38,246 bases of DNA, from contig NZ_CABTXF010000009.1 in NCBI RefSeq assembly GCF_902488755.1, forward strand, positions 1-38,246, read 5' to 3'. A program made the position numbers and the translations under genes. Every line of letters begins with the position of its first letter. Position 1 is the first letter of the stretch. Below the pieces are notes generated by a model. The model saw only the letters and a program-made list of their open reading frames with translations, did no database searches and was not told the DNA's origin. Positions 16,124-24,439 of this stretch are shown here, piece after piece. The stretch comes from an uncultured Murdochiella sp. Its GTDB lineage: Bacteria; Bacillota; Clostridia; Tissierellales; Peptoniphilaceae.

Positions 16124-17803
16124 GTGAAGCTGCGAACGAAAATTATGATGCTGGTGGCCGTTGTCGTTGCGGCACTGCTATTACTGAATCACTATCCGGT
16201 TTCGATGAGTTTGCGCCGGACGGTGACGCGAGCAAATGCTTCTGCCTTAGCCGATTTGACACGTCAATTTGCCGAATCGGATGCGCTCATTCGACAGATG
16301 ACGCTGCGCAGTAACCGCGACAGAAAAACGAAGCAAGGCGTGTCCACGACGGAAAAGAAAGTATCCGAAAATAATACGCGCGCAAGCGAACAACAAGCAG
16401 AACAGGCAGCCGAGGAAGAAATTTCGCGTCTTGCCAGGCGTTTAGAAGAATCAGACTACTGTTCAACGCTCACGATTCTTGATGTACAAAAGAATACCGT
16501 ATATCAATCGGATAAGAGCGATCCGGAGAAAGAGGCTATCCAGCGAATAAAAGAACATTCGATGGAAGAGGAAATACGCCTTCTTCCGGAAGGAAGAGAC
16601 GAGAAAACCACGCTGATGGTCGCCCTTCCTATCCATACGAAAGAAGGGGAACTGTTAGGGCAAGTTATTGCCTCGTTACGCTATGGGGAAGGACAAACCG
16701 GTCTGCAGGAAGCCGTAGAAAAAACACAACGGGATTTGAATGCGATGACGATGCTGGTGATGTTGATTGCGCTGTTTATCGGATGGGATTTGACGGACAA
16801 GATTAAGGGAAGCATGTTTAATCTTGAGCCGGAAGAGATTGCACAACTTCTGGTGGAGAGAAATGCGCTGATCGACGCCGTTCGTGACGGCATTATCGCT
16901 GTCAATGAAGAAGGTGAGGTTCTTCATTGCAATCGAACGGCTTCCCACCTCTGTCAAGAAAATGTCGGGCATGAAATCAACGCTTTTTCGGAGATGTTTC
17001 CGGAAATGTCTCTCGCTTCCTTATTAGCGCGACGACTGCCGCTGTTTGATTATGAAGGCTATATCGGAAAAGAAAGTATTTATGTGAACTTTATTCCGCT
17101 GACGGTGGATAATTCTACGCGAAAGACCTTGTTGATGACCTTTCGTCCAAAAAAAGAAGTGGTTCGTTTTGCGGAAGATATTACTGGCGTGAAAAGTTAT
17201 ATTGAAGCACTGCGCGCACAAATGCACGAATTTCATAATAAATTGCAGGTGGTTTCCGGCTTGGTGCACGAAAAAAATCTTCCGGCACTGCAGGAATACA
17301 TTGATGGTCTGCTACACCTCAAGCAACGCGAAAAGGAGAATATCCGCGGTAAAATTCACGATCCGATTCTCGGCGCTTTTCTGCTGAGCAAATTTGACCG
17401 TGCGGCAGAAAAGAAGGTGGATTTGCTGTTAACGGAGCGTTCGCACGAAGAGAGTGTTTGGGACAGCGATCTGGTACAAGACTTGGTCGTTATCAGCGGC
17501 AATCTTTTGGACAATGCCTTCGATGCGGCGCAAACATCTGCCATGCGCATGGTGACGTTGGAAATTACCGAAACCGAAAAGGAAATCACCATCGCCGTGT
17601 GGAATTCTGGAGAGCCGATTCCGGAAGAACAAATGGAGCATATTTTTGAATACGGTGTAACCAGCAAGAAAGAAGGAAACGGCATCGGTCTATATTTGGT
17701 GAAAAAGGCTTGTGCAAGGCATAAGGGGTATGTTTCGGTTTCGAGCGATAAAGAATCGGGAACAGAATTTGTAGCGCATATTATACAGGGGGAGGAAGTA
17801 TGA
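16124..17803 (+). CDS. CitA/DcuS-family sensor histidine kinase
   Basis: This 559-residue protein has a transmembrane segment near residues 5-24 and an extracytoplasmic region of about 190 residues. A second membrane segment follows around MTMLVMLIALFIGW, then a cytoplasmic PAS domain (LIDAVRDGIIAVNEEGEVLHCN). The phosphoacceptor region is RAQMHEFHNKLQVV, with His368 the likely site. The HATPase domain has NLLDNAFDA (N box) and GNGIGLYLV (G box). CitA/DcuS kinases sense di- or tricarboxylates, but the sensor domain here has a long charged insertion and the ligand is uncertain. The GTG at 16124 follows AAGGAG at 16111-16116; upstream in-frame TTG 16055 lacks a good site. It overlaps its response regulator by 4 bases. 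Confidence 0.9.
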   Translation: MKLRTKIMMLVAVVVAALLLLNHYPVSMSLRRTVTRANASALADLTRQFAESDALIRQMTLRSNRDRKTKQGVSTTEKKVSENNTRASEQQAEQAAEEEISRLARRLEESDYCSTLTILDVQKNTVYQSDKSDPEKEAIQRIKEHSMEEEIRLLPEGRDEKTTLMVALPIHTKEGELLGQVIASLRYGEGQTGLQEAVEKTQRDLNAMTMLVMLIALFIGWDLTDKIKGSMFNLEPEEIAQLLVERNALIDAVRDGIIAVNEEGEVLHCNRTASHLCQENVGHEINAFSEMFPEMSLASLLARRLPLFDYEGYIGKESIYVNFIPLTVDNSTRKTLLMTFRPKKEVVRFAEDITGVKSYIEALRAQMHEFHNKLQVVSGLVHEKNLPALQEYIDGLLHLKQREKENIRGKIHDPILGAFLLSKFDRAAEKKVDLLLTERSHEESVWDSDLVQDLVVISGNLLDNAFDAAQTSAMRMVTLEITETEKEITIAVWNSGEPIPEEQMEHIFEYGVTSKKEGNGIGLYLVKKACARHKGYVSVSSDKESGTEFVAHIIQGEEV

Positions 17804-18513
17804 ACGACGGAATATTGATTATTGAGGACGATCCGCAGGTAGCCCAGATGACAGGCGATTACCTTGTCCATAATGGATATTCTGTCGTGGGTACAGCAAG
17901 CAGCGCAGAAGAGGCGATGACCTTGTTAGCGGAAAATCGCGTTTCTCTTGTCCTGCTGGACATTTATTTGCCGGAAGCCTCCGGTTTGGATGTTTTGCGT
18001 ACCATTCGTCAGCAGCAGGAGCAGATTGAAGCGATCATTCTTTCCGCAGCGAAGGATAGCACACAAATACGTGAAGCGTTTCGTTTGGGGTGCGTAGATT
18101 ACATCATCAAGCCGTTTACGTATGAACGGCTTTCGGAAGCCTTGGATAAATATCGTAAGCGTCGTTTGTTATTGGAAAAGGACAGCCTGAACCAGCACGA
18201 AGTGGACATGCTTTCCGGAAACAAAAGCAGAACGACGCCATCCGCTCTCGATTTGCCAAAAGGAATAGACCGCAATACGTTAAAGCGGATTTGCCAAGTT
18301 ATGCAGACGAAGAAAGCCTCTTTTTGTGTACAGGATGTTGCGGAAGAACTGGATTTGTCCAGGGTGACGGTAAAAAAATATTTGGATTTTCTTGCGGAAC
18401 AGAGTGTGTTGCGCAAAACATATATCTACGGCAATATCGGCAGACCGCTTAATGAATATCGAGTGGCATCAGATCCGCAGGCGTATCGTCAAATGGAGGC
18501 GTGGATCGCTTAG
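17800..18513 (+). CDS. CitB/DcuR-family response regulator
   Basis: This is a 237-residue protein with a receiver domain: acidic pair IIEDD at 8-11, phosphoacceptor Asp54 in LLDIYLPEASG, and the conserved Lys in DYIIKPF. The output region has a helix-turn-helix (VQDVAEELDLSRVTVKKYLDFL) and ends in YGNIGRPLNEYR, typical of CitB/DcuR/MalR regulators. It is translationally coupled to the kinase. The next genes are two NCS2-type permeases on the same strand, and no citrate or malate transporter lies nearby. The permeases are therefore the obvious candidate targets, by position only. Confidence 0.92.
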   Translation: MNDGILIIEDDPQVAQMTGDYLVHNGYSVVGTASSAEEAMTLLAENRVSLVLLDIYLPEASGLDVLRTIRQQQEQIEAIILSAAKDSTQIREAFRLGCVDYIIKPFTYERLSEALDKYRKRRLLLEKDSLNQHEVDMLSGNKSRTTPSALDLPKGIDRNTLKRICQVMQTKKASFCVQDVAEELDLSRVTVKKYLDFLAEQSVLRKTYIYGNIGRPLNEYRVASDPQAYRQMEAWIA

Positions 18514-18586
18514 TTTACTTTCAAAAAGAAGAGAATACTTTCATAAACAGAATCTATTCGGGAATGAGGATATACTGAAAACGGCT

Positions 18587-18620
18587 GGTGCATAGCGTTT
18601 TCGGATGCGCGTCATGCACC
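18587..18620 (+). promoter_or_regulatory. Hairpin in the leader of the first permease gene
   Basis: GGTGCAT (18587-18593) pairs with ATGCACC (18614-18620), and GCG/CGC can pair inside. It ends 11 bases before the AGAAAGGGGG ribosome binding site. No T tract follows, so it is not a simple terminator. A TATACT at 18571-18576 lies just upstream without a clear -35. No purine riboswitch core is present. Confidence 0.35.
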
Positions 18621-18645
18621 GTAGTACCGGTAGAAAGGGGGTCGC

Positions 18646-19956
18646 TTGCAACGCCTTGAACAGTGGGGAGAACGTTTCTTTTCCCTCCAACAGAACGGAA
18701 CTACTTTGCATACGGAAATCTTAGCCGGCGCAACTACATTCGCGACCATGTCGTATGTTTTGGCAACCATCCCGAATGTGCTTAGCGAGGCAGGTTTACC
18801 CAAGGGTGCCGTATTGACCATGCTCATTTTGATGGTCGCCATTTGCAGCATCGCCATGGCACTGTACACCAACAAGCCCATTGCGATGGCACCGGGCATG
18901 AGCTCCGTTGCGGTTGTCGGTTCTATTACAACGTTGACCGACATTCCCGTGGAAGTGGCTTTCGGGCTTATCTTTCTCAGTGGCGTAATCTTTTGCGTTA
19001 TTTCCTTTGTGGGACTGCGCGAGTTAGTGGTTAACGCCATTCCGGCGAGCGTGAAGTTTTCCATCAGTGCCGGCGTAGGACTCTTTATTGCCCTAATTGG
19101 CTTAAAAGCCGGTGATATTGTGGTGACCAGTGCAGCAGGCTCGCTGAGCTTCGGCGATTTGCACTCCACAAAATGTCTTTTGTTCAGCGTGGGATTTCTG
19201 GTCTTGCTGGTATTGGAAGCGCGACGGTTTCGTGGGAGCATGATCGTTTCGATTTTAGTCGTGACGCTTTTGGCGATTCCCTTTGGAGAGACGGTCGTTC
19301 CGGAAACGATGTTTCAATTTCCGGCAAGTCCGGCGAACGTCTTGTTTCGCTTGGATATTCTTGGCGCTTTGCGACCGGAGTATTTTCCGTACCTTTTTAC
19401 CTTCTTTGTGCCGGACTTCTTCGGGACGATGGGCATTATTTTAGGCATTGCCAATCGTGCCGGATGGCAGGATGAACAAGGGAATATGCCGGGCATCGAC
19501 AAGTGTTTTAAGGTGGACTCAATGGCGACCGTAGCAGGCAGTTTTTGCTCTATGCCGGTAATGACTTCTTATTTGGAGTCCGCAAGCGGCGTAGAAGACG
19601 GCGGACGTACAGGCTTGACTACGATGGTTACTGCACTGCTGTTTATCCTGATGCTGTTGCTCACGCCGGTCGCGCTGATGATTCCGCCGGTGGCAACCGG
19701 ACCGGTCTTAGCCTACATCGGTTTACAAATGCTTGGCGCGATGAAAAACATCAATTACGACGATATGACCGAGGCCATTCCGGCTTTTCTCGCCGTAGCG
19801 ATGACGGTATTCACGAATAACATTGCCAACGGGCTGTCTCTTTCGGTATTGTGCTATGTCTTGTTGAAAATAGCTGCCGGTAAGAGAAAAGAGCTGCATC
19901 CTGCCATGTATGGATTATCGGCTTTTCTCGTGTATTACTTATCCACCCTGATTTAA
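18646..19956 (+). CDS. NCS2/AzgA-like permease, copy 1
   Basis: This 436-residue, polytopic protein (about 12-14 hydrophobic segments) belongs to the NCS2 nucleobase transporters, AzgA/PbuG branch. Supporting segments are TEILAGATTFATMSYVLATIP at the N terminus, KCFKVDSMATVAGS and YLESASGVEDGGRTGLT. In well-known members the TM3 motif reads PGMGLNA and the TM8 motif FDTIGTLIG, as I recall them. Here they read PGMSSVA and FGTMGIILG, so substrate-contact positions differ. The apparent start is TTG at 18646, 5 bases after AGAAAGGGGG. It follows the two-component genes by 132 bases. Purine uptake is the default guess; the motif changes argue for caution. Confidence 0.85.
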   Translation: MQRLEQWGERFFSLQQNGTTLHTEILAGATTFATMSYVLATIPNVLSEAGLPKGAVLTMLILMVAICSIAMALYTNKPIAMAPGMSSVAVVGSITTLTDIPVEVAFGLIFLSGVIFCVISFVGLRELVVNAIPASVKFSISAGVGLFIALIGLKAGDIVVTSAAGSLSFGDLHSTKCLLFSVGFLVLLVLEARRFRGSMIVSILVVTLLAIPFGETVVPETMFQFPASPANVLFRLDILGALRPEYFPYLFTFFVPDFFGTMGIILGIANRAGWQDEQGNMPGIDKCFKVDSMATVAGSFCSMPVMTSYLESASGVEDGGRTGLTTMVTALLFILMLLLTPVALMIPPVATGPVLAYIGLQMLGAMKNINYDDMTEAIPAFLAVAMTVFTNNIANGLSLSVLCYVLLKIAAGKRKELHPAMYGLSAFLVYYLSTLI

Positions 19957-19999
19957 CAGGGAACGCATCCGACGGGAGCTTCCTGCGTACAAAGCTCTT

Positions 20000-20018
20000 G
20001 CCTATTTTATAGGCTTTT
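20000..20018 (+). terminator. Weak terminator or attenuator between the permease genes
   Basis: GCCTAT and ATAGGC flank a TTT loop, followed by TTTTC. The stem has only 6 bp, so partial termination or an attenuation element is possible. Confidence 0.3.
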
Positions 20019-20049
20019 CTCGTGTGCGCCGAACGTTGAAGGAGGAATC

Positions 20050-21357
20050 ATGAGCAGTTTCAGCACCGCATTGGAAAAGCGCTTTCAGCTGAAAGAGAAC
20101 AAAACGGATGTTCGTACCGAGTTGTTAGCTGGGGTGACGACGTTTGCCACCATGTCTTATGTATTGGCGACAATTCCGAATATGCTGGAAAAAGCGGGTT
20201 TAGTACGTGGAGCGGTACTTACCGCATTGATTATGGCCATTGTGGTTTGCAGTGTAGCGATGGCACTTTATACCAATCGTCCGTTCTGTCTTGCCCCGGG
20301 CATGAGTTCCGTAGCCATTCTAAGCTCAATCGACTCAATCGGCATGAGCGTAGAAGTGGCATTCGGATTAATTTTTATTGAAGGCGTAATCTTCGTCATT
20401 ATTTCGTTTGCCGGATTGCGCAATATCATTGCAACGGCAATTCCTGCCAGTATCAAGATTGCTTTGAGTGGCGGTATTGGTTTATACATCGCTCTCATTG
20501 GCTTAAAGTCTGGCGGCATCATTGTTGCCAGCGAAAAGAACACTTTGATTTTCGGCGATTTAAGCACGGCGAAGGCTCTTATGTTTGGCATCGGCTTTTT
20601 GCTGGTATTGATTTTTGAGGCAAGAAAAATTAAAGGAAGCATGATTTTATCCATCATCCTGGTTACGTTGGTGGGCATTCCGCTTGGCGTAACGAAATTG
20701 CCAACCAACTTATTCAACCTGCCTTCCGGTATTGGGGATGTGACGTTCCGCATGGATATTTTGGGCGCACTGAAACCGGAATATCTGCCCTGGCTCTTGA
20801 CGTTCTTTGTTCCGGACTTCTTTGGCACGATGGGTATCATTTTAGGCGTTGCCAACCAAGCCGGCTGGTTGGATGAAAACGGCGATATGCCGGGCATTGA
20901 GAAGTGCTTTAAGGTGGACTCCCTTTCTACGGTCGCCGGAAGCTTTTTCTGTATGCCGGTTATGACCACCTATCTGGAATCCGCCAGTGGCGTGGAAGAC
21001 GGTGGACGTACAGGTTTAACGGCGATTGCGACCAGTGTGTTGTTTGCCCTGATGATTCTTTTTACGCCGTTGGCATTGATGGTTCCCGGTGTGGCAACGG
21101 GTCCGGTATTGACGATTATCGGCTTCCAGATGCTCAGTTCTATGCGCAGCATTGACTACAGCGATAAAACGGAATGTCTGCCTGCTTTTATTGCCGTAGC
21201 GATGACCATCTTGACCTACAACATTGCGAACGGTATGGCTCTTTCAATCGTTTCCTACCTGATTCTGAAAATCGCCGCCGGCAAAATCAAAGAGATCCCC
21301 AAGCCCATGTTTGTGGTCGGTCTTTGCATGTTGTTCTATCTGTATACGCTGATCTAA
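20050..21357 (+). CDS. NCS2/AzgA-like permease, copy 2
   Basis: This 435-residue paralogue of the preceding gene is colinear with it over the full length. Shared segments include FATMSYVLATIPN, APGMSSVA, FFVPDFFGTMGIILG, KCFKVDS and YLESASGVEDGGRTGLT. It shares the same departures from the usual AzgA motifs, so the change preceded the duplication. ATG 20050 follows GAAGGAGG. The genes are separated by 93 bases and are probably cotranscribed; a strong terminator follows this copy. Divergence is spread along the length rather than confined to the ends, which points to an old duplication with both copies kept under selection. Substrate is unknown; a nucleobase or related heterocycle is the family expectation. 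Confidence 0.86.
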   Translation: MSSFSTALEKRFQLKENKTDVRTELLAGVTTFATMSYVLATIPNMLEKAGLVRGAVLTALIMAIVVCSVAMALYTNRPFCLAPGMSSVAILSSIDSIGMSVEVAFGLIFIEGVIFVIISFAGLRNIIATAIPASIKIALSGGIGLYIALIGLKSGGIIVASEKNTLIFGDLSTAKALMFGIGFLLVLIFEARKIKGSMILSIILVTLVGIPLGVTKLPTNLFNLPSGIGDVTFRMDILGALKPEYLPWLLTFFVPDFFGTMGIILGVANQAGWLDENGDMPGIEKCFKVDSLSTVAGSFFCMPVMTTYLESASGVEDGGRTGLTAIATSVLFALMILFTPLALMVPGVATGPVLTIIGFQMLSSMRSIDYSDKTECLPAFIAVAMTILTYNIANGMALSIVSYLILKIAAGKIKEIPKPMFVVGLCMLFYLYTLI

Positions 21358-21383
21358 TCAAGGCTCAACAACTTCTGTCATAG

Positions 21384-21421
21384 AAAAGCGCCGTAACGGG
21401 TTAACTCGTTGCGGCGCTTTT
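21384..21421 (+). terminator. Rho-independent terminator after the second permease gene
   Basis: A 15-bp stem with one G-U pair (21384-21398 with 21407-21421) has the GC-rich core GCGCCG and ends in TTTT, then GTT. It marks the left border of the AT-rich island. Confidence 0.88.
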
Positions 21422-21525
21422 GTTAGCTTATAGTTTTTCCCATTTTTCCAGCAGGCTTTTAGGAATCATTAGCGCATCCTTAATCGTTTGGTATTTGTTT
21501 TTACAATAAATAGAAGGGTATGAAT

Positions 21526-21579
21526 ATGTCAACAGATAAAAAGGCGGATAGGAGTGTGTACTATATTACTGATATATAA
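21526..21579 (+). CDS. Possible 17-residue small ORF
   Basis: An ATG at 21526 sits 7 bases after AGAAGGG and encodes MSTDKKADRSVYYITDI. Shortly downstream AGGAAGGTGA (21591-21600) precedes an ATG at 21606 that stops after four codons. These look like leader peptides or the remains of decayed genes in the AT-rich stretch 21430-21750; nothing else is evident there. Low confidence. Confidence 0.2.
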   Translation: MSTDKKADRSVYYITDI

Positions 21580-21636
21580 CTCACATAGAAAGGAAGGTGA
21601 GTCCAATGAAACTCTATTGATCTAACGTAATTTGTC

Positions 21637-21642
21637 TATAAT
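21637..21642 (+). promoter_or_regulatory. -10 element for the secreted protein gene
   Basis: A perfect TATAAT is present. The best -35 candidate, TTGATC at 21617-21622, gives a short 14-base spacer. The transcript would have a leader of about 100 bases before the ATG at 21751. Confidence 0.45.
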
Positions 21643-21750
21643 AGCAAAAAGAGGTATGCAATGAGATGAGTATAAAAAATGGCGAGTTTTATTGGAGAGA
21701 GGTAAAAGGGCTAATTGATGTAGATTCTTAGTATAAGATAGGAGTACAAA

Positions 21751-22227
21751 ATGAAGAAACAATATAAAACGGCTGTAACTTGGTTACTAATTGTCTGTTT
21801 ATTGGTAGTTTCTGTTACTGTAAGAGCTCCTCGAGTGGAAGCGAGTACAAAACCACTAAGAAACAACCCATTCACCTATCACTATGAGACTATCCCTCGT
21901 ACCTATGTTAGCAAGTATACGATTACACAACAGCAGGCGAGTAATAACAATTTATTTTACGGTGCAATAGGAACGATTTTAGGTGCTGTTCCTTATGTTG
22001 GAGTTGCGTATTCTGCTGGCTTTCTTGCAGTGAGTGCGATAGCCGATCCTATATCGGGAAAGGCGGGCACCATGGAAATATGGTCAGGAACTAAGAAAAA
22101 AATAGCTACGTCAGTAATTACCGGAAAATCACATGTAGTTGATGAGTGGGCACTGTACCGATTTGTTTTTACTGACCAAAGTGGCACTGTATTAATGGAT
22201 AAGTCCGGACAAGTGAGGATGCGCTAA
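21751..22227 (+). CDS. Secreted protein of unknown family with a Gly/Ala-rich hydrophobic segment
   Basis: This is a 158-residue protein. The first 31 residues form a Sec signal peptide: KKQYK, then a hydrophobic core WLLIVCLLVVSVTV, then a likely cleavage after VEA. The mature part is polar (about 32-66), followed by about 30 glycine- and alanine-rich hydrophobic residues (FYGAIGTILGAVPYVGVAY and beyond). A soluble-looking tail follows. I recognise no family. The amphipathic glycine-rich segment after a signal peptide recalls pore-forming bacteriocin-like or membrane-active secreted proteins, but that is a resemblance only. AGGAG lies 6 bases before the ATG. The gene is clearly more AT-rich than the flanking permease and serine genes, and its stop overlaps the next gene (TAATG). 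Confidence 0.7.
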   Translation: MKKQYKTAVTWLLIVCLLVVSVTVRAPRVEASTKPLRNNPFTYHYETIPRTYVSKYTITQQQASNNNLFYGAIGTILGAVPYVGVAYSAGFLAVSAIADPISGKAGTMEIWSGTKKKIATSVITGKSHVVDEWALYRFVFTDQSGTVLMDKSGQVRMR

Positions 22228-22517
22228 TGATACTCAAAGAACAGCTTGAGGCATGGGAAAAAATCTATCAGGAAGTGAAACATCCTTATACGGAAAAGAA
22301 TCGATCTTTTCTTCTGTTTCGTATCGGGCTTTCGCTTCTCATGCTCTGTTTATCGATATTGGTCTTGATGGATATTTTAGAGATTGTTGCCAAGTCCTTC
22401 GCCACATTTTCGTACATGACACCGCTTGCCTTGGCACGCTTGCAATTCTGGCTGGTTCTCCTTCTGCTGGGTATGGTGTTATTATTCTTAGGTATACACT
22501 ATCGTAAAAAATGGTAA
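22227..22517 (+). CDS. Small two-TM membrane protein, possible immunity or partner protein
   Basis: This 96-residue protein has a charged amphipathic N terminus (about 1-25), a first membrane segment (about 31-52), a short loop, and a second segment (about 71-90) ending in HYRKKW. No family is recognised. It overlaps the secreted-protein gene by one base, so the pair is coupled. A secreted peptide gene followed by a small membrane protein is the usual layout of bacteriocin plus immunity, which is the hypothesis here. An alternative is a membrane anchor or assembly factor for the secreted protein. Confidence 0.7.
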   Translation: MILKEQLEAWEKIYQEVKHPYTEKNRSFLLFRIGLSLLMLCLSILVLMDILEIVAKSFATFSYMTPLALARLQFWLVLLLLGMVLLFLGIHYRKKW

Positions 22518-22562
22518 TTTGATTGGACATAGTCGAAACGGATAAAGTCGTTCAGCAAAAAT

Positions 22563-22602
22563 AAAAAAAGAGGCGCATGATTCGTTCATGCCCTCTTTTT
22601 TT
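22563..22602. terminator. Bidirectional terminator after the AT-rich island
   Basis: AAAAAAAGAGG plus GCATGA pairs with TCATGC plus CCTCTTTTTTT, with a single bulged C. The A and T tracts serve both strands, so it ends the small operon and also the minus-strand sda transcript. Confidence 0.9.
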
Positions 22603-22675
22603 GTTCAGTATCCATTGAAAAATAGATAAAAACAGTATTATCATCCCACGGCGAAGCGTCCCCGTCCGCGAGTCG

Positions 22676-22757
22676 CCTCTTCGACGAGTCCCACAATATA
22701 AATGGCAACATAGCGAGAGGACGAGGAGAAGCGAGCGACGAGCGGATGGGGTGGCTT
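22676..22757 (+). repeat. Dispersed ~83-bp repeat, copy A
   Basis: The sequence from CCTCTTCGACGAGTCCC through GGACGAGGAGAA to GGTGGCTT aligns nearly end to end with the reverse complement of 26174-26259, with two one-base gaps and scattered mismatches. It lies between the terminator and the 3' end of sdaAA, touching that stop codon. The 22603-22759 gap holds no gene. Confidence 0.8.
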
Positions 22758-22759
22758 GG

Positions 22760-23656
22760 CTATACGTTCGGTGTTTCTTCTCCGTAGACTTGCTTGCGCA
22801 ATGCTTTACCTGTGGGCGTGGCAGCTAATCCGCCGAGTGCGGTTTCTTTGAGTGCGCTGCTCATCGTATCGCCGACCACTTTCATGGCTTGTAGACATTC
22901 GTCGGCAGGAATGTAAAGAGGAATGCCTGCCAAAGCCATGGAGGCAGAAGTGAGAGCAATAGCAGCACCGGAAGCGTTACGTTTGATGCAGGGAATTTCC
23001 ACCAATCCAGCGACCGGATCACAGACAAGACCAAGTTGATTGACAAGGCTCATACCCAATGCGTCGGCACATTGTTGCGGTGTACCGCCTTTCAGCTCAA
23101 CGAGGGCTGCGGCCGCCATTCCGGAAGCACTGCCGCATTCCGCTTGGCATCCGCCTTCCGCGCCGGCGATGGACGCATTTTTAGCGATGACGATACCGAA
23201 GCCTGCCGCCGTGAAAATGGACATGACAATATCGTGTTTTGCAACCTTTTCATCCTCGTAAAGCGTAGTCAAAATGCCGGGGAGAATGCCGCAGCTGCCT
23301 GCCGTCGGGGTTGCGACAATCTTGCCCATGGAGGCATTACAGTTTGACGTAGACATGGCACGGGCAATCACCTTCGTGAAGAATTCGCCGCCAATGCCAC
23401 CGTTTTGTTCCTGTGCATAGCGAAAAAGGCGTGCGCCTTCTCCGCCGGTAAGCGAAGACGCTGAACGTAAATTGGGGTCAGCGCCGGCATGGGTCGATTC
23501 GATCATGACATCAAAGGATGCCTCCATCTGCTGATAGATGACTTCTTCGGGACGATTGAGCTGTAAAGCTTGGTCGTGCAGAATGATGTCGCTGATTTTC
23601 TTTCCTTGCTTTGTGGCTTCCTCGACAATTTCCTGAAAGGAAAAATAGCTTAACAT
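22760..23656 (-). CDS. sdaAA: L-serine dehydratase, iron-sulfur-dependent, alpha subunit
   Basis: This 298-residue protein is the catalytic alpha chain of the two-subunit SdaA enzyme. It has HAGADPNLRSASSLTGGEG, the cysteine-bearing segments STSNCNASMGKIV and TAGSCGILPG, and CQAECGSASGMAAAA. Near the end are GLVCDPVAGLVEIPCIKRNA. The cysteines supply the [4Fe-4S] cluster. The enzyme deaminates L-serine to pyruvate and ammonia. It lies 15 bases downstream of sdaAB on the same strand, preceded by GAAAGGAGAC. The pyruvate made would feed the acetyl-CoA to Pta route encoded at 4.7 kb. Confidence 0.96.
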   Translation of the reverse strand: MLSYFSFQEIVEEATKQGKKISDIILHDQALQLNRPEEVIYQQMEASFDVMIESTHAGADPNLRSASSLTGGEGARLFRYAQEQNGGIGGEFFTKVIARAMSTSNCNASMGKIVATPTAGSCGILPGILTTLYEDEKVAKHDIVMSIFTAAGFGIVIAKNASIAGAEGGCQAECGSASGMAAAALVELKGGTPQQCADALGMSLVNQLGLVCDPVAGLVEIPCIKRNASGAAIALTSASMALAGIPLYIPADECLQAMKVVGDTMSSALKETALGGLAATPTGKALRKQVYGEETPNV

Positions 23657-23671
23657 GTTGTCTCCTTTCTA

Positions 23672-24340
23672 TTAAAATGCATGAAAAACGGAAACGCTTC
23701 GCACATGGGGAAGTGTGGAGACATCCATTTTCAGGTTTTCCGGCGGATCCTGGTCAAATTCCAGCGTCATTAGGGCTGTGCCGCCCCGTTCCGAACGGGT
23801 CAGATTGAAATTGCAAATGTTCATTTCTGCATAGTGGCTGCTCAGAAGATTCGTGACCGCGGCGATTACGCCCGGCACATCATCATGGACAACCAGCATT
23901 GCGGTGTTATCTCCGGTAAAGTTGACGCGCAGACCGTCGATTTCATCGATGCGAATGTTTCCACCGCCTACGGATGCGCCCATAACCACACCTTCACGTC
24001 CGTTTTTCAGACGAAAATGAATGCGCGCGGTGTTGGGGTGGGCACCCGGAATATCACAGGGAACAAAGGAATAGTGTAACCCGCATGCCTTCGCAATTTC
24101 CAAGGCATCGCGCACTTCTTTATCGTCGCTGTGATAGCCCATGATACCGGCAAGAAGCGCTCGGTCGGTGCCGTGTCCGCGATAGGTACGGGCAAACGAA
24201 CCGGAAAGTTCGATGATGACTTCTTCCGGCTGCTCCTCGTTCATGATTTTGTGCGCAACACGTCCCAGCCGACAGGCACCGGCTGTGTGAGAACTCGAAG
24301 GGCCGATCATTACCGGTCCGATAATGTTAAAGACGTTCAT
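23672..24340 (-). CDS. sdaAB: L-serine dehydratase, iron-sulfur-dependent, beta subunit
   Basis: This 222-residue protein has the beta-chain N terminus IIGPVMIGPSSSHTAGA and GSFARTYRGHGTDRALLAG. The C-terminal ACT domain begins near NTAMLVVHDDVPGVIAAVT. In this family the beta chain completes the active site, and the ACT domain is a possible amino-acid-sensing unit. It is the first gene of the sdaAB-sdaAA operon, with GGAAAGGAG before the ATG. Only about 47 bases separate it from the terminator of the upstream symporter gene, and no clear promoter is visible there. Read-through from the symporter gene may contribute. Confidence 0.95.
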   Translation of the reverse strand: MNVFNIIGPVMIGPSSSHTAGACRLGRVAHKIMNEEQPEEVIIELSGSFARTYRGHGTDRALLAGIMGYHSDDKEVRDALEIAKACGLHYSFVPCDIPGAHPNTARIHFRLKNGREGVVMGASVGGGNIRIDEIDGLRVNFTGDNTAMLVVHDDVPGVIAAVTNLLSSHYAEMNICNFNLTRSERGGTALMTLEFDQDPPENLKMDVSTLPHVRSVSVFHAF

Positions 24341-24387
24341 GGCATCTCCTTTCCAAAGCGTTTACAGACGTTCCTATAAAAACCGAC

Positions 24388-24431
24388 AAAAAACCCGGGC
24401 AAAGCGTCAGAAAAAGGACGCTTTGCTCGGG
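24388..24431 (-). terminator. Terminator after the symporter gene
   Basis: On the minus strand a 15-bp stem with one G-U pair (24394-24408 with 24417-24431) is followed by six T residues (24388-24393 on the plus strand are A). Confidence 0.88.
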
Positions 24432-24439
24432 AAAGGATC

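Noticed and set aside
18514..18645. Purine riboswitch upstream of the NCS2 permease
   Set aside because: The conserved purine-aptamer core could not be found. Only a single long-loop hairpin is present.
21666..21731. 21-residue ORF (MSIKNGEFYWREVKG...) in the AT-rich gap
   Set aside because: The nearest Shine-Dalgarno is too far from the ATG and the peptide shows no features. It is not supported as a gene.
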